Notes: generated from the letters alone by a model not told the origin. 24,192 bases of DNA from Candidatus Pacearchaeota archaeon CG10_big_fil_rev_8_21_14_0_10_30_48 (GCA_002763155.1 PFCU01000046.1:1-24192); one strand, 5' to 3'; positions 1-7,060 are shown, numbered from the stretch's first letter. Made by a program: numbers and translations.

Positions 1-22
1 ATTGCCTAAGATAAATTGAATA

Positions 23-1876
23 TTATTGTATTAAATTTAAAACCAAGTAAATTACTAAGATAAAAGAGAGAATTGTTAAAATCATTGAAAGGATAATTAC
101 AAAATATGCGACATCTTCTAACAATCTATCTGGTAAAGAATGAATTTCATATCTATAAATATAATTTGAAAGATCTTTGTATAGATAAGGAGTAAAGTAA
201 AAAGAGTTGATGGAATCAAGTTGAGCTACAGCTCCAGGATTTAATAAAACTGTTTGTTTGTAAACTTTATAGACTATCGGTCCTTGATTTTTATTTATGA
301 ATTCGTTATTACCATATTCTACGCTGTAAATTTGTTTAATTGTGTTTTCAGAAGGAAATTGTGCGAAGAATGCATCAAGAGATTGATTTAATTCAGGTTG
401 ATTTTTTATCGTCCCCCATCCACAATCATCTATTGCACACTCAATTAAATAGATATCTACTGGAGCTTTCATTGAATCCGGAATTTCTTGATTTTTGTTG
501 AAAAACTCTGCAAATCTCGGCACATCTATGATATGGTGGGGAGTTCCAATCCAAAAACTCCTTGAAGTATAAATACGAGGATCATAAATAATCAAATCAT
601 TTTCATTTACGTTTTCCCCAATATAGCTCTTTAATTGAGAAGTTGGACTCTTATCTAAGAAATAATTAGGAGTGCTATAAGCATTTCCTAAATTAAATAG
701 CATAAATATCGTCAAAATTATTAATAAAGCATATATTAGGTTTTTATTCTTTATTCTTTTAATTAACTCATAAAGGCCAAACCCTGCGACAATTGATAAA
801 ACAAAAGGTATAAACACAAAATGTTTAGCTAAATAACTTCCTGCAGATTGTAAAACAAAGGGGACGAAGAGGAATATTAGGATAAATGTTACTTGGAAAT
901 ATTTTTTTCTATATAATAAAACAGCAAAACCAATTAATGCAAAAAGGAGTATTGCTAAATCAGTATGGTAAGGTAAACTAAATTGAGAATAACTAATAGG
1001 ATTTAGTAAATTACCGAAGAAACTTGTGCCTTGTCCAGATAAACTACCATAAAGATTTTGAGTTGCTTCTGTTTGAATAACTCTTGAAAAATAAATGTCA
1101 ACAATTCCTCTGTCTTTGTATAATAAATAATTAAATGTAAGAGGAGGTAATGCAAAAATAAAAATGATGAATAGGAATAAAATAAGATAATAAATATTTG
1201 TTTTTGTGAATATTTTTTGGTTTTTGTTTTTCAAGTAAATCATTGAAAATAAAAGGAAAGATAAAATGAAGAAAGGAGCATTATATTTTGTTAAAAGGCC
1301 TAATCCAAATGCAATTCCGGAAAAAATAATGAAATAGGGTTTTCTAGAATCAAAATAGAGTAATCCAAGATATGTTCCTAAGAATACAAAAAATAGCCAC
1401 ATATTTGACATTTCTGCAAAAGTGTTTCTAATTAAAAATGAAGAAAAGGTCACAAAAAATGCGGAGAGTAATGCGATTTTTTTATTTCCAAATAATTTTT
1501 CAGTTATCAAAAAAACAAGCAAAATAGTTAGTGTTCCTGTTAAAAGGGGCCATAATCTCGACGCTAAAGTAGTATAGCCTATGGTTTTGTATGCTAAATC
1601 TGTAAGATAAAAATAAAGGGCAGGGTGAGATGATGTTGAAAGCATTTTAGCTCCAAGAATTCCTGCACTTTGTGAAGCTTCAATCATATCATCTGCAAGA
1701 ACAGTTAAATTAAGAGAGGCTATTAATCTCAGAATAAATCCAATAATTAATAATCCAAATAAATATCTCTGAATGCGCATTTTTTTTGAATACATTAGTG
1801 CAAGTGTTGAAGAAATTAATTTATCGAAAAAAGATTCTCTTTTTTGTGGCTCCAAACTTTTGATTAAGTCGTCCAT
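23..1876 (-). CDS. GT-C (PMT/ArnT-like) membrane glycosyltransferase
   Basis: 617-aa polytopic membrane protein resembling dolichyl-phosphate-mannose/ArnT-type GT-C glycosyltransferases, which move a sugar from a polyprenyl-phosphate carrier to an acceptor on the outer face of the membrane. After the first membrane segment (about residues 38-55) the first outer loop carries an acidic pair (Asp62-Asp63, in LADDMIEAS) and a conserved-looking SSHPALYFYL stretch near 82-91, as in the PMT_2 family. About ten further hydrophobic segments follow to near residue 410, then a soluble domain of about 170 residues, and a last membrane helix at the C-terminus. The ATG at 1876 lies 25 nt from a TATA box, suggesting a leaderless mRNA. 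A methyltransferase and a GT2 enzyme lie upstream, consistent with cell-surface glycosylation. Family level is fairly certain; donor and acceptor cannot be read from sequence. Confidence 0.8.
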   Translation of the reverse strand: MDDLIKSLEPQKRESFFDKLISSTLALMYSKKMRIQRYLFGLLIIGFILRLIASLNLTVLADDMIEASQSAGILGAKMLSTSSHPALYFYLTDLAYKTIGYTTLASRLWPLLTGTLTILLVFLITEKLFGNKKIALLSAFFVTFSSFLIRNTFAEMSNMWLFFVFLGTYLGLLYFDSRKPYFIIFSGIAFGLGLLTKYNAPFFILSFLLFSMIYLKNKNQKIFTKTNIYYLILFLFIIFIFALPPLTFNYLLYKDRGIVDIYFSRVIQTEATQNLYGSLSGQGTSFFGNLLNPISYSQFSLPYHTDLAILLFALIGFAVLLYRKKYFQVTFILIFLFVPFVLQSAGSYLAKHFVFIPFVLSIVAGFGLYELIKRIKNKNLIYALLIILTIFMLFNLGNAYSTPNYFLDKSPTSQLKSYIGENVNENDLIIYDPRIYTSRSFWIGTPHHIIDVPRFAEFFNKNQEIPDSMKAPVDIYLIECAIDDCGWGTIKNQPELNQSLDAFFAQFPSENTIKQIYSVEYGNNEFINKNQGPIVYKVYKQTVLLNPGAVAQLDSINSFYFTPYLYKDLSNYIYRYEIHSLPDRLLEDVAYFVIILSMILTILSFILVIYLVLNLIQ

Positions 1877-1897
1877 TATTTCTTAGAGTTAACAAGA

Positions 1898-1905
1898 CTT
1901 ATAAG
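1898..1905 (-). promoter_or_regulatory. TATA box of the GT-C glycosyltransferase gene
   Basis: CTTATAAG centred about 25 nt before the ATG at 1876, the spacing at which archaeal transcription begins at or next to the start codon. The gap to the methyltransferase gene is only 45 nt and holds nothing else. Confidence 0.55.
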
Positions 1906-1921
1906 CTTAATTATTAAAGAG

Positions 1922-2575
1922 TTATTCTAATTTTCTTGCTTTTATTATTATTTGATAAGTGAATAAAGTTGGCCATAAATTTGCTAAAGAATGTAGCATT
2001 GAAGAACTTGAATTCAATAAATTTTTATTGGCCTTGGGAAATTTTAAATGAACAGGTAAGGGGGTAAATGAAATTGAATCTACCTTATAGCCTGTGTTTT
2101 TCAAAAGATTTTTCAAAGTTTTAATTGTAAAAAATCTTAAATGCGTTTTATCAAAAATACCTTTATCTTCATAATCAAAATTACCCAAAATAATCTTTGT
2201 CCTAGCATAAACGTTTGCAATATTTGGAACTGAGACAATAATTACTCCCCATTTAGGAAGATTTTTCCTTAATTTTAATAAAACTAACTCTGGATTGGGA
2301 GTATGTTCTATTAAATCACCTAAAATAATTACATCATAAATTCCTTCTAAATCTTCTTTAGTTATATCTAATAGAATAACGGAATCACAATAATTTTTTG
2401 CTTCAAGAATATATTCAGGATTATTATCGACTCCGGTAACGTGGCAATTCTTTAGCTTCAGAAAAGAGGCTAAATATCCTGAAGCACAACCTACATCTAA
2501 CACTCTTGCATTAGGAGGAACTAAATTTATTATCTTATCATGACTGCTATGTTTGAATGGCTTTAATTTATACAT
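1922..2575 (-). CDS. Class I SAM-dependent methyltransferase
   Basis: 217 aa. Motif I of Rossmann-fold methyltransferases is clear (VLDVGCASGY, residues 25-34), followed by the acidic residue that would bind the ribose (GVDNN, Asp50) and a motif-IV-like segment (YDVIILGDLIEHTPNPE). The family (Methyltransf_11/23 type) includes many enzymes of polysaccharide, lipid and quinone modification. Position between two glycosyltransferase genes suggests methylation of a sugar or lipid-linked intermediate, which is inference. It has its own TATA box, so it is probably transcribed separately from the upstream GT2 gene. Start ATG at 2575 fits both the promoter spacing and the family N-terminus. Confidence 0.85.
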   Translation of the reverse strand: MYKLKPFKHSSHDKIINLVPPNARVLDVGCASGYLASFLKLKNCHVTGVDNNPEYILEAKNYCDSVILLDITKEDLEGIYDVIILGDLIEHTPNPELVLLKLRKNLPKWGVIIVSVPNIANVYARTKIILGNFDYEDKGIFDKTHLRFFTIKTLKNLLKNTGYKVDSISFTPLPVHLKFPKANKNLLNSSSSMLHSLANLWPTLFTYQIIIKARKLE

Positions 2576-2595
2576 GATTATGGGAGATTATTTAA

Positions 2596-2603
2596 TTTTA
2601 AAA
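2596..2603 (-). promoter_or_regulatory. TATA box of the methyltransferase gene
   Basis: TTTTAAAA centred about 24.5 nt before the ATG at 2575; no Shine-Dalgarno is visible, so a leaderless transcript is likely. Confidence 0.5.
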
Positions 2604-2645
2604 GAATATTGGGGGTAGAAAGGATGTTTTAATAACAGACCAAAG

Positions 2646-3470
2646 CTAATATTCTGAAGGGAAATAGCCATATCTTATTTTTTCATTAGGTTTTCTGTTT
2701 AGAGTTTTAAAATTCTTTATATCAAATTTGTATGATTTTTTAATTCGATTTTTATGAAGCAAATATTCTCCTAACATTTTTAATATACTTAATCCATAAG
2801 GGATAGAATTTACATAAGAAATTTCATTTCCGTAAAAAGTCGGGATAGGTTTTTCAGCGATTCTTTTTTTTGCGAGAACTAACTGTAAAATTATCTCGCT
2901 ATCAAAATAGTAGTCATCAGATAATTTATCGAACGGAATTTCTTTCAAAGCTTTAACAGAGTAAACTCTAAATCCAGAATGGAATTCTGATAATCTTGTT
3001 TTGAGGACGAGATTTTCAATAGTTGTAAGAAATATATTTCCTAGAAATTTGTATAAAGGCATCCCTCCTTTCAAAGGGTGGCCAGTAATTCGAGAACCAA
3101 AAACAAAATCAGCCTCGTCATTTTCAAGAGGAGCCAATAAATTTGGAGTCTCTTCAGGAGCATATTGTCCATCACCATGAATCATAACTGCAATATCATA
3201 GCCTTTGTCTATTGCATAATTATAACAAAATTTTTGATTTCCTCCGTAACCTTTGTTTTTTTTATTTTTAATAACTGTTAGTTTTTTTAGTTTTTTCTCT
3301 TTTTTGTATTTTAAAGCAACTTCGTAAGTGTTATCTTTTGATTCATCATCAGCAATTAAAATTTCGGCACATGATTTCATTAAATCAGCTGGAATCCTCT
3401 CTAAAACTGAAACAATAGTATTTTCATGATTATAAGTTAGGATAAAAATCATTACTTTTTTCATAATCAA
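2646..3470 (-). CDS. Family 2 glycosyltransferase, dolichyl-phosphate sugar synthase-like
   Basis: 274 aa, cytosolic GT-A fold enzyme. Seen in order: N-terminal strand MIFILTYNHENTI, nucleotide-sugar binding DDES (41-44), metal-binding region HGDGQY (98-103), a GSR motif near residue 124 and an acidic catalytic region (FHSGFRVYS, then SDDYYFDSE). This matches dolichyl-phosphate mannose/glucose synthase-like GT2 enzymes, which load a sugar from NDP-sugar onto polyprenyl phosphate and so would supply the GT-C enzyme encoded downstream. It lacks the C-terminal membrane helices of some relatives. The start ATG at 3470 overlaps the stop of the upstream gene (ATGA), so it is the last gene of the secF-secD-hydrolase-like operon; an internal ATG at 3464 is an alternative start. 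Confidence 0.85.
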   Translation of the reverse strand: MIMKKVMIFILTYNHENTIVSVLERIPADLMKSCAEILIADDESKDNTYEVALKYKKEKKLKKLTVIKNKKNKGYGGNQKFCYNYAIDKGYDIAVMIHGDGQYAPEETPNLLAPLENDEADFVFGSRITGHPLKGGMPLYKFLGNIFLTTIENLVLKTRLSEFHSGFRVYSVKALKEIPFDKLSDDYYFDSEIILQLVLAKKRIAEKPIPTFYGNEISYVNSIPYGLSILKMLGEYLLHKNRIKKSYKFDIKNFKTLNRKPNEKIRYGYFPSEY

Positions 3471-3919
3471 AATCTTTTTTTATAGTTTAAAATATTATAG
3501 GTTTGAGAACCTACATGATTTAATTTATATCCGTGATAAATAAGATATATAAAATCTAAACCTTCATGAAAAATAAAACCGATTAGAATATATAAAAATA
3601 TTTTATGGAATAGAGATAATAAAATTAAAATTAAAATTGCTTCTATTCCGTGAAAAATGCAAAAAACATTATAGGATAATTTCCTTTTTTCTTTTCGTGA
3701 AAGATTATTATGTAAACTATTCATTTTTATGAAGTACAGGTATGCATTTCTTAAATTCCAATCTTTTTTCGTTATTGCATAAAAAAGATAATGATCTACA
3801 TCGATAAAAATTGAAGATGCCCAAATTATTAAAAAACCAAAATATCCTATCTCTGGAAAAATAAGAAAAATTGCGAAAGAAAATATGAGTCCAAAAAAGG
3901 CATGAGTTTTAGGTAGCAT
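3467..3919 (-). CDS. Small membrane protein, metal-dependent-hydrolase-like (YdjM/DUF457 type)
   Basis: 150 aa with about four hydrophobic segments. It has the layout of membrane-bound metal-dependent hydrolase-like proteins: an early His (KTHAFFG), a D-x-D-H motif in SIFIDVDHYLFY, and later HG and HEGLDF motifs close to the membrane, which together could hold a metal. No substrate is known for this family. The gene sits inside an operon: its ATG at 3919 overlaps the secD stop, and its stop overlaps the GT2 start. Family assignment rests on motif pattern only. Confidence 0.55.
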   Translation of the reverse strand: MLPKTHAFFGLIFSFAIFLIFPEIGYFGFLIIWASSIFIDVDHYLFYAITKKDWNLRNAYLYFIKMNSLHNNLSRKEKRKLSYNVFCIFHGIEAILILILLSLFHKIFLYILIGFIFHEGLDFIYLIYHGYKLNHVGSQTYNILNYKKRF

Positions 3920-5438
3920 TATTTTTATTTAAGATTTTAAGAATATCTGCAAATGCTGGACGAGTGATAAATACTCCAATTGTCAATCCAATCAAAGTGG
4001 TTACTGCAAAACCTTTCAATAATCCTGCTCCTGCCCAGAATAATGGTAAAAGTGAAAATAATGTAGTGAAATAAGTCGCCATTACAATGTAAATTCCTCT
4101 TTTTATTTTTTGATTAAAGCTTCCTATTTGCTTTGAACGCGATTCATCCAATAATACTATTTGGTGGTCAACTCCTGTTCCAATCATAACTAAAATTCCG
4201 ACGATACTTGGTAAATCTAAATTCCATTTTATTAAAGATGCGACACCCAATAAAATAATAATTTCAGAAAAACTTGTAAAGAGTAGTGCAAAAGAAATTT
4301 TTAAATCACGATATCTAACAAGGATAATTAATGAAACGGTCAATAAAGCAAGAAATGCCGTTAGAAAAATCAAGTAAGTAAATCTTTGTCCCAATACTGG
4401 AGAGATAGTATCTAATTTTTCTATCTCTAATTTATAAGGAAGACTTCCTGTAATTAAAATTGTTTGCATTTGTTTCATTGAATCTTGCGCGTTTCCATAT
4501 GCAGTTTCTTTGTCCGCTCCTCGTCCAGAACCTTGAATTTGAATTTGAGTAGCCACTTGTCCTTTCAATCCTTCAGAAATGTATAAAGCAGTTGTAAATT
4601 TATCGTCGACAAAAAATTCTATTTGTTTATCTAAATATCCAGGGTTTGAAAGATCAGTTCCTAATTTTGAAGTAATATCTGCGTGACGTTTAGCTGCTTC
4701 TTCACTTAAATGAACTACAAATTCATAATTGCAGAACCATTCTTCCGCAGATTGTTGACAAGTTGTTACACCTGCACAATTTGCGTCATTTCTACAGACA
4801 TAAGTTATATCTCTTTCTCCTCCAGAGAAAACAGTTTGATTCGCGATTTTTGCTTCAAATTTTCCTTGTTGAGCTATAAGATTCTTAATATCTCCCGGAG
4901 TTGCTCCTGCTATCTCTATTAACATAAAAGTATTTCCCTGTAAATCTCTAACAGGTCTAACATTCACATCTGAAATTCCATAAACATTAAGTCTTTCTGT
5001 GGTAACTAAAATAAGATCTTGTAATTCTTCGGAGTTAAGTTCTTTTTCAGGTTTTACTAAAGCTCTTGCTCCACCTTGTAAATCTAAACCTGTTTGAATT
5101 TTTGTTTTTTTCAAATCTTTGACAGTTATTTTTGGAATCTCATCTGTAAAGAAAACATATTGGTCTTTTTTTGTATCTAATACAATTTTAATTTCTCCGT
5201 CTTGAGAATCAAATAACTTATGGATTTCTGTAGAATAAGATTCAACATTTTTTATAGGTTTATTATTTAGTGCAGTAATAATATCCCCTTTAGTTAACCC
5301 AGAAAGAGAGGCAGGAGAATCAATTCCAACATCTCCTACTAAAACTCCTGAAGATAATATCCCTTGAAAGTTAATTAAAAATAATATTGAAGAGACCAAT
5401 ATTGCTAACATTAACCAAATTTTCCAACTAAGTTTCAT
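3909..5438 (-). CDS. secD: Protein translocase subunit SecD with an N-terminal PDZ-like domain
   Basis: 509 aa. SecD with SecF pulls proteins through the SecYE channel from the outer side of the membrane, using the ion gradient. Seen: one N-terminal membrane helix (about 7-25), a PDZ-like segment (about 30-95: GVLVGDVGIDSPASLSGL then GDIITALNNKPI), the SecD signature TGLDLQGGARAL (116-127), the large P1 region, and about five C-terminal membrane helices from about 345 on with the conserved GTGVDHQIVLLDE region. Four cysteines at about 215, 221, 227 and 236 form an insertion in P1, possibly disulfide-linked. I place the start at the ATG at 5438, which overlaps the secF stop as ATGA and follows GGAG; an upstream in-frame TTG-type extension was discarded. 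secF before secD is the archaeal order. Confidence 0.92.
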   Translation of the reverse strand: MKLSWKIWLMLAILVSSILFLINFQGILSSGVLVGDVGIDSPASLSGLTKGDIITALNNKPIKNVESYSTEIHKLFDSQDGEIKIVLDTKKDQYVFFTDEIPKITVKDLKKTKIQTGLDLQGGARALVKPEKELNSEELQDLILVTTERLNVYGISDVNVRPVRDLQGNTFMLIEIAGATPGDIKNLIAQQGKFEAKIANQTVFSGGERDITYVCRNDANCAGVTTCQQSAEEWFCNYEFVVHLSEEAAKRHADITSKLGTDLSNPGYLDKQIEFFVDDKFTTALYISEGLKGQVATQIQIQGSGRGADKETAYGNAQDSMKQMQTILITGSLPYKLEIEKLDTISPVLGQRFTYLIFLTAFLALLTVSLIILVRYRDLKISFALLFTSFSEIIILLGVASLIKWNLDLPSIVGILVMIGTGVDHQIVLLDESRSKQIGSFNQKIKRGIYIVMATYFTTLFSLLPLFWAGAGLLKGFAVTTLIGLTIGVFITRPAFADILKILNKNNAT

Positions 5439-6349
5439 TTTTTCTCCGCATACCATTTAATTATTGAGGCGTTGAACAGCCAAGTATTCATAATATCAAA
5501 TATTAATCCAATTATTAAAATCGCGAAAATTTGATTAAATACTTTTGAAAATCCTGAAGTTAAAATAAAACTGACGATAACTACTACTAACGAAGTTAAA
5601 GTCATAGTCATTCCTGTTTTGAATGCGCCAAAAATTCTTTCATTAACTTCTCCTTCTTTTCTTTTTATTACTCTAGTGGTAAGTAAAATGTCTGTATCAA
5701 CACTATATCCTATCAACATTAAGAATGCAACAATTCCTGCTGTAGAAAGTTTCATGCCTAAAAAATTAACAATTACAAGAGTCATTAAGATGTCACCTAA
5801 AGCAGCAAAAACTACGGCAATACTTGGAACAAATGTTCTAAAAATGATGAACACGACCAAAGCCATTAAAATAAATGAGAGCAATAATGCAAAACGTAAT
5901 TGATTATAAAAACTGTCACTTAAAGAAGAGCCGGTAAATTCTATACTGCTATTTTCTTCGTTAAGGACAAAACCCATTTCTTTTTCAAGAAAAGGTTGAA
6001 TTTCGTCGACATCAGCAGTAGTTTCTATCACGAGAGCCAATTGTTTTCCAGTAAGAACATCTGAAATTGCTCTTATAGAAACTTCTTCAAAATTTGCTTC
6101 TAAAATTGTTCTAAGTTCTTCTATATTCCTATCTGTATTAATTTGAATTGAAGTTCCTCCACTTAAAGTAATATCTTTTGAAATAATGTCTCCATTAACT
6201 TTTTGAAAATTATATAAATAAAATGAACAAGCTAATAGAAAAATAAGAGGAATTACTAAGATTAATTTATAATTCTTATTATAAAATTTTTCGAAATTAA
6301 ATTTCTCTCTAGGTTCTTTTTTCTTTTCTTGATTTTGATTTTCTTCCAT
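5435..6349 (-). CDS. secF: Protein translocase subunit SecF
   Basis: 304 aa, partner of SecD. Seen: a charged lysine/glutamate-rich N-terminus (1-25), first membrane helix about 27-47, extracytoplasmic domain with the SecF-type segment TLSGGTSIQI (61-70), and five further helices from about residue 145, with the conserved LIGYSVDTDILLTTRV stretch. The start is set at the ATG at 6349; the longer reading frame would begin inside the tRNA-Gly gene. Only 9 nt separate the tRNA-Gly 3' end from this ATG, so the operon has no room for a separate promoter and is probably transcribed from the tRNA promoter, with tRNA 3' processing creating the mRNA 5' end. Confidence 0.93.
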   Translation of the reverse strand: MEENQNQEKKKEPREKFNFEKFYNKNYKLILVIPLIFLLACSFYLYNFQKVNGDIISKDITLSGGTSIQINTDRNIEELRTILEANFEEVSIRAISDVLTGKQLALVIETTADVDEIQPFLEKEMGFVLNEENSSIEFTGSSLSDSFYNQLRFALLLSFILMALVVFIIFRTFVPSIAVVFAALGDILMTLVIVNFLGMKLSTAGIVAFLMLIGYSVDTDILLTTRVIKRKEGEVNERIFGAFKTGMTMTLTSLVVVIVSFILTSGFSKVFNQIFAILIIGLIFDIMNTWLFNASIIKWYAEKK

Positions 6350-6358
6350 TGTAGTAAA

Positions 6359-6429
6359 TGCATCGGCTGGGAATTGAACCCAGATCAACTGGTTGGAAGC
6401 CAGTTATTCTACCACTAAACTACCGATGC
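6359..6429 (-). tRNA. tRNA-Gly (anticodon UCC)
   Basis: 71-nt cloverleaf on the minus strand. Acceptor GCATCGG (6429-6423) pairs perfectly with CCGATGC (6366-6360), discriminator A at 6359. Anticodon arm AACTGG-CTTCCAA-CCAGTT gives loop CTTCCAA with anticodon TCC. T-loop GGGTTCAATTCCC. CCA is not encoded. It reads directly into secF. Confidence 0.95.
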
Positions 6430-6454
6430 TCCAGAGGTATTTATATTATATGTG

Positions 6455-6464
6455 TTTTAAATAT
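6455..6464 (-). promoter_or_regulatory. Probable TATA box of tRNA-Gly (and of the secF operon)
   Basis: Minus-strand ATATTTAAAA centred about 30 nt before the tRNA 5' end. It directly abuts the extra copy of the tRNA-Arg 3' end at 6465. A second AT-rich stretch (6439-6450) is too close to the tRNA to fit the usual spacing. Confidence 0.4.
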
Positions 6465-6548
6465 TTCTACGTCCGAAAAAGGATTCGGTTTCGGATATAA
6501 ATCCTCACTGCATTCAAACAAGTTGAACACAAACCTACGGTTCGAATC
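6465..6548 (-). repeat. Mini-element A downstream of tRNA-Arg, bounded by a copy of the tRNA 3' end
   Basis: The last part of tRNA-Arg plus four bases downstream (6549-6571) is repeated 84 nt away at 6465-6487 with one mismatch in 23 positions (T at 6472 for C at 6556). Between the copies lie 61 nt: next to the tRNA is the 16-nt motif ACCTACGGTTCGAATC (6533-6548, + strand), then a small hairpin TTCAA/TTGAA around 6513-6527. The layout mimics attL/attR of an element inserted at a tRNA 3' end, but the segment is far too short to code for anything. A structured pre-tRNA trailer is the alternative. Confidence 0.55.
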
Positions 6549-6553
6549 TTCTA

Positions 6554-6628
6554 CGCCCGAAAAAGGATTCGAACCTTTGACCTCTTCCTTAGGAGGGAAG
6601 CGCTCTATCCAGGCTGAGCTACCCGGGC
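6554..6628 (-). tRNA. tRNA-Arg (anticodon CCU)
   Basis: 75-nt cloverleaf on the minus strand. Acceptor GCCCGGG (6628-6622) pairs with TTCGGGC (6561-6555) using two G-U pairs; discriminator G. Anticodon arm CTTCC-CTCCTAA-GGAAG gives anticodon CCT, reading AGG. T-arm AAAGG-TTCGAAT-CCTTT. CCA is not encoded. Confidence 0.93.
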
Positions 6629-6650
6629 ATAAATTATCAAGAATTAATAG

Positions 6651-6660
6651 ATTTAAAAAT
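6651..6660 (-). promoter_or_regulatory. Probable TATA box of tRNA-Arg
   Basis: Minus-strand ATTTTTAAAT centred about 27 nt before the tRNA-Arg 5' end at 6628. It immediately follows the extra copy of the tRNA-Leu 3' end (6662-6673). Confidence 0.45.
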
Positions 6661-6661
6661 G

Positions 6662-6752
6662 ATGCGGGAGAAAAGCAAATTCCTTTGGAATTAGCATTCG
6701 TCCGTCCAAGTGTAGCCGAACGAAGGAATCGACCTACGGTTCGAATCAATTT
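6662..6752 (-). repeat. Mini-element B downstream of tRNA-Leu, bounded by a copy of the tRNA 3' end
   Basis: ATGCGGGAGAAA, the + strand reading of the tRNA-Leu 3' end (6753-6764), recurs exactly at 6662-6673, a 91-nt period. Next to the tRNA is the same 16-nt motif seen in element A (6732-6747). The interior differs from A and contains two hairpins: AATTCC/GGAATT (6678-6692) and an 8-bp stem pairing 6697-6704 with 6717-6724, one pair being G-U. Shared motif and architecture with a different interior suggest two members of one small family. Function unknown. Confidence 0.5.
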
Positions 6753-6753
6753 A

Positions 6754-6837
6754 TGCGGGAGAAAGGATTCGAACCTTCGTAAGCACTAAGCTAACAGGTC
6801 CTAAACCTGTCCCGTTTGACCGCTCCGGCACTCCCGC
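6754..6837 (-). tRNA. tRNA-Leu (anticodon UAG)
   Basis: 84-nt tRNA with a long variable arm, minus strand. Acceptor GCGGGAG (6837-6831) pairs with CTCCCGC (6761-6755); discriminator A. Anticodon arm ACAGG-TTTAGGA-CCTGT gives anticodon TAG. T-arm GAAGG-TTCGAAT-CCTTT. CCA is not encoded. Its body is very similar to the other tRNA-Leu at 16060. Confidence 0.93.
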
Positions 6838-6862
6838 AATAATAAAACGAGCAAATTGACCT

Positions 6863-6870
6863 ATTTAAAT
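6863..6870 (-). promoter_or_regulatory. Probable TATA box of tRNA-Leu
   Basis: ATTTAAAT about 29 nt before the tRNA-Leu 5' end at 6837, in a sequence otherwise rich in A/T runs. Confidence 0.4.
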
Positions 6871-6924
6871 TTTTAAAAAATTAATGAATAAAATTTATCT
6901 TGCAAATATTCATCACCAAAACAT

Positions 6925-6932
6925 ATTTAAAT
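6925..6932 (+). promoter_or_regulatory. TATA box of the 35-aa acidic ORF
   Basis: ATTTAAAT centred 24.5 nt before the ATG at 6953, the same spacing as the well-supported leaderless genes of this window. Confidence 0.45.
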
Positions 6933-6952
6933 CAAATATTTTCAGTTTAGTT

Positions 6953-7060
6953 ATGAAAAAAATATTTGAAGAGGACGAGGAAGAAATATTGGAAGAAAGC
7001 GAATTGGAACTTCTTAATTCTCTTAGAAATGGTGATGAAGAAGACATCCCAAACATTTAA
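6953..7060 (+). CDS. Small very acidic protein, 35 aa, unknown
   Basis: ORF from ATG 6953 to TAA 7058-7060. The product (MKKIFEEDEEEILEES at its start, DIPNI at its end) is about one third Asp/Glu and has an amphipathic middle (ELELLNSLR). A TATA box at exactly the leaderless distance and the coding-like composition support it as a real gene; no family is recognised. Its stop codon lies within the TATA box of the 5S rRNA gene, so the two would be transcribed in series or interfere. An antisense reading frame across this region is a shadow. Confidence 0.45.
   Translation: MKKIFEEDEEEILEESELELLNSLRNGDEEDIPNI

Noticed and set aside
6350..6388. N-terminal extension of SecF
   Set aside because: It would start inside the tRNA-Gly gene and encode part of it; the ATG at 6349 gives a normal SecF start.
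6358..6789. Long open frames on both strands across the tRNA cluster
   Set aside because: They read through tRNA-Gly, tRNA-Arg and part of tRNA-Leu, with no promoter or family; tRNA-derived sequence simply lacks stops here.
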